Shown piece after piece: positions 34,586-46,204 of a stretch of DNA of 64,000 nucleotides. The notes beneath the pieces were generated by a model, which was not told the DNA's origin, ran no database searches, and saw nothing but the letters and a program-made list of their open reading frames with translations. Made by a program: the position numbers and the translations under genes. Position 1 is the stretch's first letter, and each line of letters opens with the position of its first letter. This DNA comes from Perkinsus olseni (Eukaryota > Perkinsozoa > Perkinsida), in assembly GCA_013115125.1 (NCBI GenBank), contig JABANN010000084.1, forward strand, positions 1 to 64,000, written 5' to 3'.

Positions 34586-36076
34586 ATGCCGAGGAAGAGT
34601 AGAGGGACTCATCAATGCCCCGTGGCTATACTAAGATCGCCAAACGTTTCTCCCTGTTGCGGTGGTACTTTAGTTTGCTTCGCTCCGCCTGCATTTTCCT
34701 ACCTAGTATTCATCTCTGTTCGCATACTGTTAAACATGATCCGCACCGAGAACTTCTTCGAGGACGAGAAGTCGTCTCCATTGATGGCACGGTACTTCTA
34801 CTGATGGCCGACAGCGGCGGTGTTCACGCGATAGTATGTTTATTAGGAACCTTCACAACTACCTCTCGGAGAAGAACGCCGAGGAGGTTATCGCCCGAGT
34901 GAAGGGATGGGCTGACTATCTCCCCGAGTCGGGTGCTTGTGAGGCCGGCAAGTTCTGTGATGAGCCCGAGCTTGTGCGTATCTTCGAGCGGGATGCTGAG
35001 CGAACGTAAGATACCTTTTCGGCGTTTGGATGGAACTTAGTGGTTTGTCTAGGTACGTTACGCCCGACCGGACGTCTTCGACGGATCCTGCCGTTGTAGA
35101 GAAGCTCAACGCCTGTAAGAAGCGTATTGAGGAGAGGCAGAGGAGGCACATCGATACGCTTCGAATGGCTGCTGTCGAGACCCAGGATTACCATCAGGGC
35201 ATGGGGTAATACGCCTGGGCAGCAGTAGCTTTGTCGCCGTCATCATCGCTCTGTAGTTACATAGCGGCCTTCCTCGGTCTGTTCCTCTCTCCTGAGGAGG
35301 CGGCTGGTGTGGTACTCGCCTTACATCGCTCCGAGAAGCACTCTGCTGGCTACTTCAAGGGAGCCCCGCAAGCATTCTTGGCCGATTGCCGAGTGTTTGG
35401 CGAACTTATGCAGAAGCGGATGCCTCAGGTAAGCCGGGAGTGGAAGCCCGGCTAGTACCGGCTGGATTGTCCTCCTTCTTTCAGTTGCACGCTCACTTGA
35501 GCTCGAAGGGCATCTTGCCGGAGATGTACTGCAGCAAGTGGTTCATTGGTCTTGGCCTTCACGTAATTCACCATCTTCGTCGGGTCGATTGGTGTAATGA
35601 CGTTCCTCAGGTTTTGCCCTTTGAGGCCCTCTTGGACTTCTATGAGCTCTACTTCGAGCACGGCGTGGAAGGGTATCTTTTCAAGTTCGCCTTGATGTAC
35701 ATGCAGGTGATGAGCTTGAGCTGCGCCAGCATGTCGAGAGAGTATCTTTTTTATTCTTAGACTTTCGAGAACATCCTTATGGAGTGCAAAGATACTCACT
35801 CGGTGATGACCATCTTGAGGGCGGAGGATCCCGCCTGTGACTGGAAGTTGCCGAAGCAGTTGGCTGAGCTTGAGGAGAAGGATAAGGTTTTCGAGGAGAT
35901 TGTAATAGTGATGTTATTAATTTTTAGAGGCTTGACGTTTGCTCCAGGTTAACGATGCTTTGTCGATTGATTTGGCCGAGTTTGACTTGCCTAAGATGCG
36001 AGCTGAGCGCCGTGCCCAGGTAGCGGCCGAGGTGGAGAGAGCTAAGCAGAGAGAGCAGGAGCTCAAGGATATGTAA
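34586..36076 (+). CDS. TBC (Rab-GAP)-like protein
   Basis: Exons join in phase: MIRTENFFEDEKSSPLMA+R, NLHNYLSEKNAEEVIARVKG, RIEERQRRHIDTLRMAAVET then QDYHQGMG, YIAAFLGLFLSPEEAAGVVL, HLSSKGILPEMYCSKWFIGL, LPFEALLDFYELYFEHGVEG (then YLFKFALMYMQ), TFENILMECKDTHSVMTILR, and a charged end (AEVERAKQREQELKDM). 'YHQGMGYI' and 'l...gi.PemY...WFi..l..lPfe..l..wd..f..G' are the second half of a TBC fold. The usual catalytic Arg finger (IxxDxxR) is not evident because the N-terminal part is divergent, so GAP activity is uncertain. The start could be 34,586 or the internal ATG near 34,736. Confidence 0.7.
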
Positions 36077-36736
36077 TTACCCCGTTGGGAGGGTTGCAGG
36101 GTTGTTGTTGTCTTTCTGGTATATAGTGGAGCATCGCCATCACTCCGTATTATGGCTGCGTCCCGTCTCCTTGTAGCGGTAGGTGTACGCCTGTAGTGAC
36201 GGCGCTTGTAGCGAATACGGAGCTGCCGCGCTGGTCGCATTTGTATGTGAACTTCTTCCACGACTTCGTTTATGTTGCATCACCTCGTTTTGTTCGAACT
36301 TCGTCTTTACTTCCGGAATGCCCTTGGGAGGTTCATGGTTGTCGCCCATTCAGGTACGGTGACGATGAGATTGTTTTCTCTGATGAAGAGGATGATTAAA
36401 TTAGCTATCATGTAAGAAGTAAAATTATCGTATATTCCCCTGAAACAGGTTAGTAGTATAATTGCCGCTGTTTCTATTCGTATCACTGTCATCAACCCCA
36501 TCACCAACAAGCTCATCCTATTACTAAGCATATCCTCTCGCTGCTGCTTATTGTACCGATGGCTATCGCCAGCGTGGTTGGTAGTCCTGAAGTAGTATTA
36601 CTACTCGTTCTCGAAGTTAATGTAACGTAAACGGTAATAGTAATGATATATCGACAACAATGGTTTCTAGTAGTATCGGAGAAGTCATCTGAGTTGTGAG
36701 GGCCTTGGTGGAGTTGGCGATTTTTATTAGGGCGTG

Positions 36737-36770
36737 GGTTCAATTCTCGGTGGGGGTACCCCGATTTCAG
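36737..36770 (+). repeat. 5'-leader intron end of SWEET A with tRNA T-arm-like sequence
   Basis: GGCGTGGGTTCAATTCTCGG with a B-box-like core at 36,737-36,747, an acceptor-stem-like GGGGTACC, then TTTCAG at 36,765-36,770, 14 nt before the start codon. Confidence 0.55.
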
Positions 36771-36784
36771 TGGTTTTGATTGCA

Positions 36785-37675
36785 ATGGAGTCGACAGCTG
36801 CCGTTTCCTGGATGAGTGCGACAACGGCAGCGGCCTCTGCCACTGTGCTGGGGACCATGGGCTCGGTCTGCTCCTTCATACAATATATGTCCCCGATACC
36901 AACGTTTATGCAAGTGCAGCGAACGAAATCGACGGCTAATTTGTCACCCCTGCCGTATTGCTCAACGGCTCTTCTGTCGATACTTTGGGTGACTTATGCA
37001 TGCATTGTGATGGTCTCGGGTTCGATTCCTGGTCGGAGTGTTTTTCTTTGTCAGACCCCTGGGAGAGTGGCCTTGGGAATTACCAACGGTATTGGTTTGG
37101 CCTTCCAAGTGGTTTATATGAGCGTAGGTTGGGCTGGGCACAAGTGGTCGGGAGGGATTCGTCTTTCTCTTCAGTGGTTCTTTGTCCACGCTGCCTCGCG
37201 CAAGACAACCATCATAGACTATCTAGTAACAGCGCTGTGCTATGGTGCTATGGTAGGTGACCCGCACAGGTTCTATCCAGGGATGGAGCAGTTTTCTTAT
37301 TCAGGTTTTTGTAGCATTGAATTCATCAGCCGCTCCTAGCGACGTTCTTGGTAACTTTTGTGTCATCGTGAATATCCTTATGTACGTAGCACCTTTGGCA
37401 GTGCTCAGAACAATTATAGGTGAGCTCGCATCGATCATCGTGGCGTGCGCTTATCATGATTCCTTTCAGTTACCAAGGACTCCTCTTGTATGCCTCCACT
37501 GTACTCACTGGCTTGTCTGATATCTGCGGTTGTCTGGTTTGGGTATGGCTTCACGTCTGACGACTCGCACGTTATGATTCCAAATGCCGCCGGAATGGTA
37601 GTAGTAGCAGTGGTGGCGACCGGGTCTGGTGGGGATACTCACAACCTCTTCTGGCGCTCGCTCGCCCCATGCTAG
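36785..37675 (+). CDS. SWEET-type sugar transporter 1 (array member A)
   Basis: A bidirectional sugar uniporter family (MtN3/SWEET, seven helices as two triple-helix bundles). The start is MESTAAVSWMSATTAAASAT. Exon 1 (36,785-37,006) ends with SPLPYCSTALLSILWVTYAC+IV. Next come TPGRVALGITNGIGLAFQVV, a short loop exon (WFFVHAASRKTTIIDYL), then LGNFCVIVNILMYVAPLAVL and CMPPLYSLACLISAVVWFGY with MIPNAAGM. The exon order equals that of the three paralogs downstream. The final exon found in the others (last helix and conserved C-tail) was not found: reading on from PNAAGM meets a stop at 37,673-37,675. This copy may be truncated or its last exon has diverged. An intron in the 5' UTR and one after exon 1 carry tRNA-like sequence. 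Confidence 0.8.
37007..37054 (+). repeat. SWEET A intron with tRNA 3'-half-like sequence
   Basis: A 48-nt intron, almost all of it a T-arm-like element: GGTCTCGGGTTCGATTCCTG (exact B box at 37,019-37,029), 8 nt of acceptor-like sequence, TTTTT, and then the acceptor. Confidence 0.75.
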
Positions 37676-38467
37676 GTCCTAGCGCACGGCACTGTGTCGT
37701 AGCCATGAACGGGTGGAAGTGACTGCTAGTCTGAGTTCCGGTCTCTTGAGGTGTTGTTCACTCGTGATAAATCTTGCACGTGCGGAAGTTTTGAATGAGG
37801 ATTCTTCCGTCGTATCGTTTGATGTGCCCTTACCGTGGTCCGACCTCAGATCCTCGGAGTCATCCAGTTGTCGATTTGGGCAGCTTATCGTGACCTTGAT
37901 GCGGAGAGTAAATTGCCATCTGGAACAAGTAGCCGGACAGTTGCCGATGCTCATTATCGGAAACTCGATGTATAATACGCGATCACTAGGCTCGATGATT
38001 GTATAACCAGTGCCGCAGCAAGAATTTTTTGGCCGACCTAGCAGTGAGTAGCGCCATCATTCGACAGCTGCTCAGTCATTTACATTCGACTCTGCTTCGT
38101 TTATCCTTGCGTTGGTGTCATAGTTGCACGGCAGTATTAATCGTTGTGTGTTAATAATAATCGGTGCTTTTCACGACGAAGAAGTCTCGAGTTATCATTT
38201 CTTTGCGGAATTTGACTTTATTCGGGACAGCGGTTGTGTCGGTACTTCGTCGGTTCCCGAAGAGCTAGGCTTGTATTCTCACCATTCTCGCCTCAGAGTC
38301 CTCGGCTTTAGTAGGGCTACACCCTGTCGATTGTTGTGTCGTTTCCTGGCACTGCCCCTTTCAAGTGTATGAGTGGTCACATTTTCGAGCGTTCGGTTTT
38401 CCACACGCTGAAGTGGTTTGGGTTATGGTGTAGGTGTTCCTTTTTAAGGCTCGTCGCTTTTTCGTCA

Positions 38468-39570
38468 ATGGAGGCCGCCTCAGCGGCTGTTGCCTTTAGC
38501 GCTGCTACTGATACCTATGCTGCTGGTTTACCCCTATCCGAGCAGCTGGAATCAATAGCACCTATACTCGGCACGGTCGGATCGGTTCTCTCCGTAATAC
38601 AGTACTTATCTTGCATCCCGACATTCATCGAAGTGTCGAGACGGAAGAGTACAGGGAACCTGTCTCCTATGCCTTACTGCACGACATCTCTATTGTCACT
38701 CCTCTGGGTTACCTATGCCCTCATGGTGGGTCAAATAATCGCATGATGCCCTGCTGAATCGATGTCTGGCCAGGTACCCGGTAGAATGGCAGTTCTCATG
38801 GTCAATTCTATCGCGTTGGTTTTCATGCTCGGCTATATGGCTGTAAGCTCCTTTGGGAGAGTCTCTGGTCCTGGCCTCATGCTTCTTGCCAGGTTTTCTT
38901 GAGATACACAGATAGCAAGAAACAGACTATGGTGAAGTACATTGGCGTTTTGCTCTGCTACGGCGCTGTGGTAGGCGAAGAAGGAGGTCCCCGGTTCGAT
39001 TCCAGGTCGTGATGTTTTTCAGATGGGCGCTGCCGTCCTTTTTGCCGCGTCCGTTGCGAGCTTTCTCGGTAACTGCTGCGTCCTAGTGAGCATCACCATG
39101 TACGCCTCGCCACTGGCCGTTGTACCTACAATTATAAGTAGCTAGAGGTGTCAGTAACGTGCCATCATAGTGAATCCGACTTTTTCAGAAACCAAGGATT
39201 CTTCGTGCATGCCCCCGCTTTATTCATTCACAGGCTTCGTGGCCGCTCTCGTGTGGTTCGGCTATGGCCTGGGCGCTGGAGATTTTCATGTGTGGATTCC
39301 GAATGGTGTTGGCTCGGTAGGAACCTACCGGTGGCTTTCGTGTGATGAGAAGTCTTTTAGGTTCTTTGCCTGGTTCAACTCGTTATTTGGCTAATCTACC
39401 GTATCCCGTCCTCTTCCAAGAGCAAGAAGAGTGAGTATTACGATGACGTCAAGCCTGGCGCCGCTGGTGTGTACTACAGCGTGCTCACCGATACTGACGT
39501 ACCCGACTACACCAGCATCGGCTCTGATTCAACCGTCTGCAGTGCTGACTACGTGCAGCTGGACCCCTGA
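38468..39570 (+). CDS. SWEET-type sugar transporter 2 (array member B)
   Basis: Start MEAASAAVAFSAATDTYAAG. Exon 1 (38,468-38,725) carries IAPILGTVGSVLSVIQYLSC and SPMPYCTTSLLSLLWVTYAL. Later exons give GRMAVLMVNSIALVFMLGYM, FLRYTDSKKQTMVKYIGVLL, FLGNCCVLVSITMYASPLAV, CMPPLYSFTGFVAALVWFGY and LCLVQLVIWLIYRIP (helix 7). The tail ends SDSTVCSADYVQLDP, and the stop is at 39,568-39,570. A complete two-bundle SWEET. 173 bp of exon 1 is identical to member C although the flanks differ. The third intron carries a tRNA-like element. Confidence 0.88.
38971..39022 (+). repeat. SWEET B intron with tRNA 3'-half-like sequence
   Basis: A 52-nt intron: GGAGGTCCCCGGTTCGATTC carries the exact B box (38,993-39,003), followed by a tail like an acceptor stem, TTTTT and CAG. 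It looks like a tRNA variable loop, T-arm and 3' end. Confidence 0.78.
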
Positions 39571-40837
39571 TCGTGTCTCGTTGAGAGGAGCTATGCTCGT
39601 GCTACTCACCCCTTCCCTGTTTTGGCGATATTTGTATCTAAGGGAGGGCAGCAGTCGGCCGTCGAACAAGAGCTTCGTCTACTATAAACTTGTCTATAAA
39701 CTTGGTCTATTACTAAGGCTCCGATCTATCCTTTGGACGCAACAGTGCGATCAGCCTCTTGCACCGCCAAGGTTCTGATTGATTCATCGAGGCTCTATAC
39801 TGTCTTTCATTGCTGTACGCGTTTTTCTTAGTCTTGGGTATCTGGATCTCCATGATACACCACAGCGAGCTGAGTGATGTTTGATCACTAGCAGCTCCCA
39901 ATATTTATCTTGTAGTTCAGCAGAAATGGTGAGAGTGGTACCATCATCAACGGTGAATTTCCGTGATGGTGATCTACAAAGTCAGCGATGCTCTGTTATA
40001 CAGTAGACTGAATCGCGCCTCGAACTACTCCGCCCATTTTGCCGTCTTGTCATCAGTCCCACGCTACTCGTCGTCAGTCCATCGTAATGAGAGGCTCATT
40101 CGTTGGACCCCCCTCGCTGCTACGCTTCGTAGCACGAGCCCCATTCTATCAATAGTTTTTTTCTGATTTCGGATGCTCTGATGTCGGCTAAGACGAGCGA
40201 TCGTCGTTGCCGTAGTGCATCTGGTCCTTGCTGCTACTACTACTACTACTCCGGTTGATTTCCCTTAGCGCGGGTTAATCAATTTTGGGAGGTTCGCGAC
40301 CAAACGGTTCGAAGATGATGGACCGTCGCTCTCTTTGCTGAGCATTCTTCCCTTAGACGAGGTATTGGTATTCTTAGAATTGATACTCTCTGTCTTGGGA
40401 GAATGTGTTCTCAGTGTGATGAACCGCAGGACACTGTCATTCTCCATAGACCTTTACACAGCTATTATCAGTGACTTGCTGCACGGATGACTGTTCGTTG
40501 CGATTTGTTGATTATTTGAACTCACATCGACAGTTCTCCTCCGGTACGGCACTATTGGGCCATTACTGGATGCACAGGATAAAATGCGCTGTTGAAAAGT
40601 CCTGTGTAGGAGAAGTGGCATAGCTAAGTGATCTCTGATCGACTGAGCATCCGGAGACAATGTTTTGTGTTGTATTTTCCGGGGATTTGGGCAAATAGTG
40701 GTACCATTGAGGAGCTCGCTGTGTTTATCAGAAATAGCGAAATGATAGTTGAGGCTGAGTTATGTGTTCTGGACTGCGGTGCTGAATGTATTTGCTATTC
40801 GTACGCAGCTGTTGTTCCCTCGGGATATCGGGGATTT
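39571..40837 (+). other. Spacer between SWEET B and C
   Basis: No gene is supported. It contains a short (CTA)n run near 40,236. Frames here are short and lack family features. Confidence 0.4.
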
Positions 40838-41911
40838 ATGGAGGCCCTTGCTGACCCAGCCGTTGCGACCTTCCCGACCACGGAGGTGTCACTCGCGTCA
40901 ATAGCACCTATACTCGGCACGGTCGGATCGGTTCTCTCCGTAATACAGTACTTATCTTGCATCCCGACATTCATCGAAGTGTCGAGACGGAAGAGTACAG
41001 GGAACCTGTCTCCTATGCCTTACTGCACGACATCTCTATTGTCACTCCTCTGGGTTACCTATGCCCTCATCGTAAGCCTCATAGATCCTTTCTCGACCAT
41101 TGATCAAGACGAGTCCTTCTCAGGTGCCCGGTAGAACCTGCGTTCTGGTGGTCAACTCCATCGCGCTGGTCTTCCAGTTGGTGTACATAAGTGTGAGTGA
41201 AAACGGGAGGATATGCTACGCGTGAGGACTTTTGTCTATCATAGGTTTTTCTGAAATTCGTGAAAGTGAAAGAGCACACTTCTACCCTTTGCGCAACGGT
41301 GATAGCCTTATATATTGCTACGGTAAGCGGGTGAGCCCGGGTTCGAATCCTGGGAATACCATTTTTACATTATCAGATGTTCTTGGCATCACTCACTCCC
41401 TCCTTGAGCAATACCTTGGGTAATTGTTGTGTGGTTGTGAGTATCTGCATGTACGCTGCCCCATTGGCGGTATTGCCCACCATTATAAGTAGGACGCAAT
41501 AGTGGGCACCCTCCTCGGCGGTCATGGTTATTCCTCTATCAGAGACGAGGGATTCCTGGTGTATGCCGCCGTTATATTCTCTCACCGGTATGATTAGCGC
41601 ATCGGTCTGGTCCAGCTATGGGTTGGCCGCTGGCGATGCTCACATTATCATCCCCAATGGCAGTGGCGCCGTAAGCCCCTCAATCGCTTGCCTCTATCGC
41701 TCCAGGATAACTTTGGAGACGTCATTTTCTTCAGGTTCTCTGCTCCGTTCAATTGGTCATCTGGGTAATTTTTCGAGCTTCTTCGCCATCCAAAGCCAAT
41801 CCCGTCATTGATGAATATGCCTATCCCCCCGAGGACATCAAGTCTTCTAACTACGTTAGTGACTCCGAGTCCACTGTTTGCAGCATTGATTATCTCCTCC
41901 TTGATCCCTGA
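40838..41911 (+). CDS. SWEET-type sugar transporter 3 (array member C)
   Basis: Start MEALADPAVATFPTTEVSLA, then the same IAPILGTVGSVLSVIQYLSC exon as member B (identical over 173 bp, 40,898-41,070). Later exons: TCVLVVNSIALVFQLVYIS, LGNCCVVVSICMYAAPLAVL, CMPPLYSLTGMISASVWSSY, LCSVQLVIWVIFRA, and a tail ending SESTVCSIDYLLLDP with the stop at 41,909-41,911. The N-terminal dozen residues differ entirely from member B. The intron at 41,331-41,376, at the position homologous to the tRNA-like intron in B, also carries a tRNA-like element. Confidence 0.87.
41331..41376 (+). repeat. SWEET C intron with tRNA 3'-half-like sequence
   Basis: A 46-nt intron starting GTGAGCCCGGGTTCGAATCC (exact B box 41,340-41,350), then TGGGAATACCA and a T-run before TATCAG. 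The donor itself merges into the T-stem-like sequence. Confidence 0.78.
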
Positions 41912-43387
41912 GCCGGCTACTGCTATTACCGGCTATGACCGTGAAGTGCTACTACTGTTACTCGTGTATCCGGGTAACGACCCTTATACGATTACAGTAT
42001 CATGGTTAGCGGATGCGAACCCTCCCCGATTCGATCGGCCTTGCCTAGGGGTTCACGTGATGTCTATCCGCTGTGTGTCTAAGATTAACTTGTACACTTC
42101 AACAACCCAGTTTCGCCTCATTAAGGCACGGCCGTCAGCTTCGATGATTACTGTTTTTCTCTCTTCTTGTCACCTGTCACATAAGCTACTCTATTATTGG
42201 AGTGTCTATGTTCCACCTTGTTCCTGTGTACTGTTTTGATGATCGCACGTTTTTCCGCCGCGTGTTCGTTGGCGTTGTGGAGGAGCATCGGTAAATGCTG
42301 CCTTCTAATTTCTCTTCTTTTACTTTTATTCGCTACACTGAAAAGCCCGTAGGAAAAGGACTATACAGCAGTTCTTTCTCCATCAGTCAGACCCTATACA
42401 GATCATCTGACGAGACTCCCATCGTCCACGGATGCGAGACGGTCGTCCATCCACAGACTACCACTGACAACCGTCTGGGCGTTTTCATAACATCTACACA
42501 AACTTTAGTTTTATCCTCCGACCATTATGGTCGTTTCGCACCCCTTCCCTCGTCGGGGCTCGACGAATTGTCGAAACAGCGCTACTCGATGGCCGAGGTT
42601 AGCGCTGCTAGACTCTTGCTGGCAAAGACGGGCTCGAACACTACTAGAAACGGAGATCTAGTTCGTTCTTGAGCCGTCATTTGCTTCCACGCTTACGCCT
42701 TGTTTTCCACGTTGATTCCGATTGAGTTTATCACTTGCAACTGTCTCCGAACGAGAAGTAATGTAAGCGCATTCGAACTCTCGACACTCGCTGTATTATC
42801 ATTCACTGTATGGTGGGGTTGTATTGTATCGAAAAGAATCATATCGGATAATGAAACGTCGAAAGTCGTTGTTCTTACCTCGTTTTTGCGTTCTTCGTTT
42901 CTCTCTATCGATGAATACTCCCATGTTGTGTTCATGAAAGAGGAGGGAGTTGTTTTAGACGTGTCAGTCCGAGGATGTTCTCGGACGCTATTATCCCTAT
43001 CTGTTCCGGAGGAGGATAGTATTGCATCGTATACATTCAGCGGTGTACTATGCTGTCATTCAGCATCAGTCGGTTTGGGCACGTGGATTTTGCGATACTG
43101 GGCCTCGTTTGAAGGATTGAGAGAACTTCGTTAGGCCCTCTTGGTGGACGCCCATTGGTGTAGACCCTTTGATCACACTGTAGACAGTCAATTTGTGTGG
43201 TAGGACGGAGAAAGATTTCCGTTAATCTGATTGTGTGGCGGAGCTAGAGCAGTTGTCCTTCAGTGGTGTTCACGGTTTTTGTGCGGAAAGAGTGCGGGTG
43301 TCGGTTGATCTCTGAGGTGCTGTTGGGATCTTATTACTTCTCTGCAGGTGTTTTGACTTTCTCTTGTCGAAAGGCTTTATAAGTTGG
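41912..43387 (+). other. Spacer between SWEET C and D
   Basis: The longest frame (42,700-43,134, plus) has no domain, signal peptide or exon partners and is judged chance. Otherwise no gene is seen. Confidence 0.4.
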
Positions 43388-44482
43388 ATGGAGGCAGCCG
43401 TAACAGCTTCGACCGTAGCCACAGTGGCCAACTCGACCCTTTCGGCAGCCGCTGTTGGGAGTTCTATTATGTCTGCTGGGTCAATAGCAGCTATCCTCGG
43501 CTCTATTGGCTCGGTCGTGTCCTTCTGCCAGTTCTTCACGGCAGTACCTACTTTCGTGGGCATTGTCAGGAAGCGCTCTACGGAGAACTTGTCCTCCTTG
43601 CCATACTGTGCATCAGCGTTACTTTCTATTATGTGGGTATCTTATGCTCTGATAGTAAGTCTCAAGTAGCGCGATGTTGTTTCCTACTGTTAATCGTTTC
43701 TTCCTTAGACACCTGGTCGCAATTCAATCCTCTTCATCAACTCTCTCAGTTCATGCGTGTTTGTCACGTACATGCTCGTAGGTTCATCACGAGTCGGTTT
43801 GGTCAGGTTTGATTTGTTCGTCGCGTCTTAGGTTTTCCTGAGATATGCCGTTCAGAAGAGGACAACAGTGCTTTATTATCTTGGCTTGGTTGTTTGCTAC
43901 TTGCTCATTGTAGGTTTCTCCTGAAGACTGCTCGTATGTGATAGAGAGTTGCTTTCAGATGTACTGTTCCCTGTTCCTCTCTCACGATCCCAGTGCCACT
44001 TTGGGAACTTTCTGTGTCTTCGTTAACATTCTGATGTATGCTTCCCCACTTGCCGTGTTGAAGACCATCATAGGTGAGTTGAAGCATCTCGCTGTTTGAT
44101 CGTATATCGTCGTGCCTCTCAGAAACTAAGGATTCATCTTGCATGCCTCCGTTATATTCACTCGGAGGCTGGCTAGCAGCGATGGTCTGGTTTGGATATG
44201 GTTTCTTCGCGGGTGACATGCACATTATGATTCCTAATGCCGCTGGAGTGGTAAGTCTAGCGGAGCGAAGCGATCCATGTCTGTCATTTTTGTTTGTTTG
44301 TATAGGTGCTCGGAGCTATTCAGATGATTATCTGGTTCATCTATCGTGTGCCGAAGGACCAGAAGAAAAACAGGCGGGTACGCATTGTGAGCGATGATAT
44401 GAAAACTGGTCATGATGCTGTCCATCACGTTGAGTCTGAATCTACCGTGTGCAGTGTGGACTACCTCCAGCTTGATCCTTGA
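43388..44482 (+). CDS. SWEET-type sugar transporter 4 (array member D)
   Basis: Start MEAAVTASTVATVANSTLSA, then IAAILGSIGSVVSFCQFFTA, VPTFVGIVRKRSTENLSSLP, ASALLSIMWVSYALIVSL, with the donor near 43,660. Later exons: TPGRNSILFINSLSSC-like text, LGTFCVFVNILMYASPLAVL, CMPPLYSLGGWLAAMVWFGY with HIMIPNAAGV, VLGAIQMIIWFIYRVPKDQK, and a tail ending SESTVCSVDYLQLDP with the stop at 44,480-44,482. The most diverged full-length copy. Its introns show no clear tRNA-like element. Confidence 0.87.
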
Positions 44483-46204
44483 GATGCTTCGCTACTACAA
44501 TTGCCAAGTCGTCGTGTCTCTTGACGGTCAGCCGCCGTCGAGGCATGACCCTTTACTACGTCGTGATGAGCTACATGAACAACTATTGATAATACTTCCG
44601 CTACTATTGCTTGCATTATATAAGTTTTTAGTACAGGGCTTCGACGACCGCCAGCTAATGCTGTCCAACCCCTGTTAGGGATTCACTCCTGCTGCTGCAG
44701 TTGCTACTACTTTGTATCATGGATTTGTTGCTCGTATAGTTCATTATGACGATGCTTTTCGTATTATTATTTATCGGTTGTATGAGAAGAAGTAGTTGGT
44801 ACTGTGAGACTCGGTGTGTCCGAGTCGTGGGTCGTGAGACGATAGCGACGCTGATCTCCATCGGGTGCTCACCGTATCTTGTTGAACTTCTGAACTTTGG
44901 CATTCCTACTATGTGTTATATATAGCTGAGCCCACGCCACGTTTCTCACGGTTGAGAAGTTGATGGCGCGAGGTGTTCTCTTCTTGAGATGGCCCTGGTG
45001 GTGGCGGAAATCAATCGATGTATTGATGCTTCATCGCCCTACCCTGTCTCTTCTGCTACTGCTCTGTTGTCTGGTTTGTGTATATAGACTGTATGCAGCA
45101 GTAATCCAGAAGTAGTCTGGTGATGATTTCTTATACGTTTGCCGTAGTGGCAGTGGTAGACTAGTATTTCTTCGTCCACTGCCTTTCTCAATGACAACGC
45201 GTGTGTATCATCGTGATGCGTCTTAGGCGATGCGCGTGTAGTCGAGTAGGGGTTTTTATCGTCTCCTTCCGTTTACTGATTGTCTTCTGCCTTTATTATT
45301 TAATTCCGTTTTGTCTATTGAGGTACTGCTCAAATCGCAAGACGATTTCGAAGGGAGTGATGTTCATCATAGTACTACTAGTACTGATATCGGCAGTATG
45401 AAGGAGATGAGACCCCTACAGTAGACTTCGTGATTCCGCTCAAGTCGCGATTTCTCTTGAGGTCTATTGGCCTACTGTTCTGGTGAGAACATAGTTCCAT
45501 GCTTGTTGCTGTTAAGGTGGCCGTTCGATTTGGCCTGCTCTACTGTGACAGCTGGTTCTATGTCGTGTCTCGTGTCGATACTCGTGAACGTTACTCCTCT
45601 TCCTTAACAATAATATTCACATGCTGAGCCAGAGTCCCGGACGGAGTCGAATCTTAGTAGCACTCATTCCAGCCTGATAGTACTGATCGTTTTATCTAGT
45701 TTTTGTTCGCGCCTTTTCTATTATCGTCGCCAAGATACTGTGCTAAGTTTTTGACTTACCCGTGATGATTCTTCTCCGCTAGGGTTACTGGTATCAGTTC
45801 TTATCGTAATCCTCTAGTGCACGTTTTGGTTTTGCATCCTCTCGAAGCCTACTTGGTACAGTAGCCGGTGGGGTTTGGGAGAGTCGCAGGCCTCGCGCTC
45901 CGATATACTAATGCAATCAGCGTGGTGGTGGTGATGACCCTGAGACGTCGCCCAGCTGATCTGGTTGTTGCTACTGGGATTCCGCAGTTGCGGTAATGAT
46001 GTGATGACGAGGTGGTCTTATTTCGGTTGAAAACCGATTGAGACACCACCGGTTGTTATGTATGAGGAAGTCTGTTCTTCGTTTGTGCTGCTGCTGATCG
46101 TCGCAGTAGCGACAACTATTTCAGTTTTCCGCTGAGTGTAGTAGTCAGTGAGAGTTGAGTTGCCTATCAATGCTACGATTCTGAGTAGCTATTATTCTAT
46201 CCAA
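44483..46204 (+). other. T-rich spacer downstream of the SWEET array
   Basis: About 1.7 kb, noticeably T-rich on the plus strand with many short interrupted frames. No gene or RNA is supported. Confidence 0.4.

Noticed and set aside
36513-36824. Minus-strand frame containing 'ELNPRPNK'
   Set aside because: This kind of text arises from translating antisense tRNA-like sequence, here the leader-intron element of SWEET A, and is not evidence of a protein.
42700-43134. 144-codon plus-strand frame between SWEET C and D
   Set aside because: No signal peptide, domain or in-phase neighbour exons; it reads as noncoding spacer.
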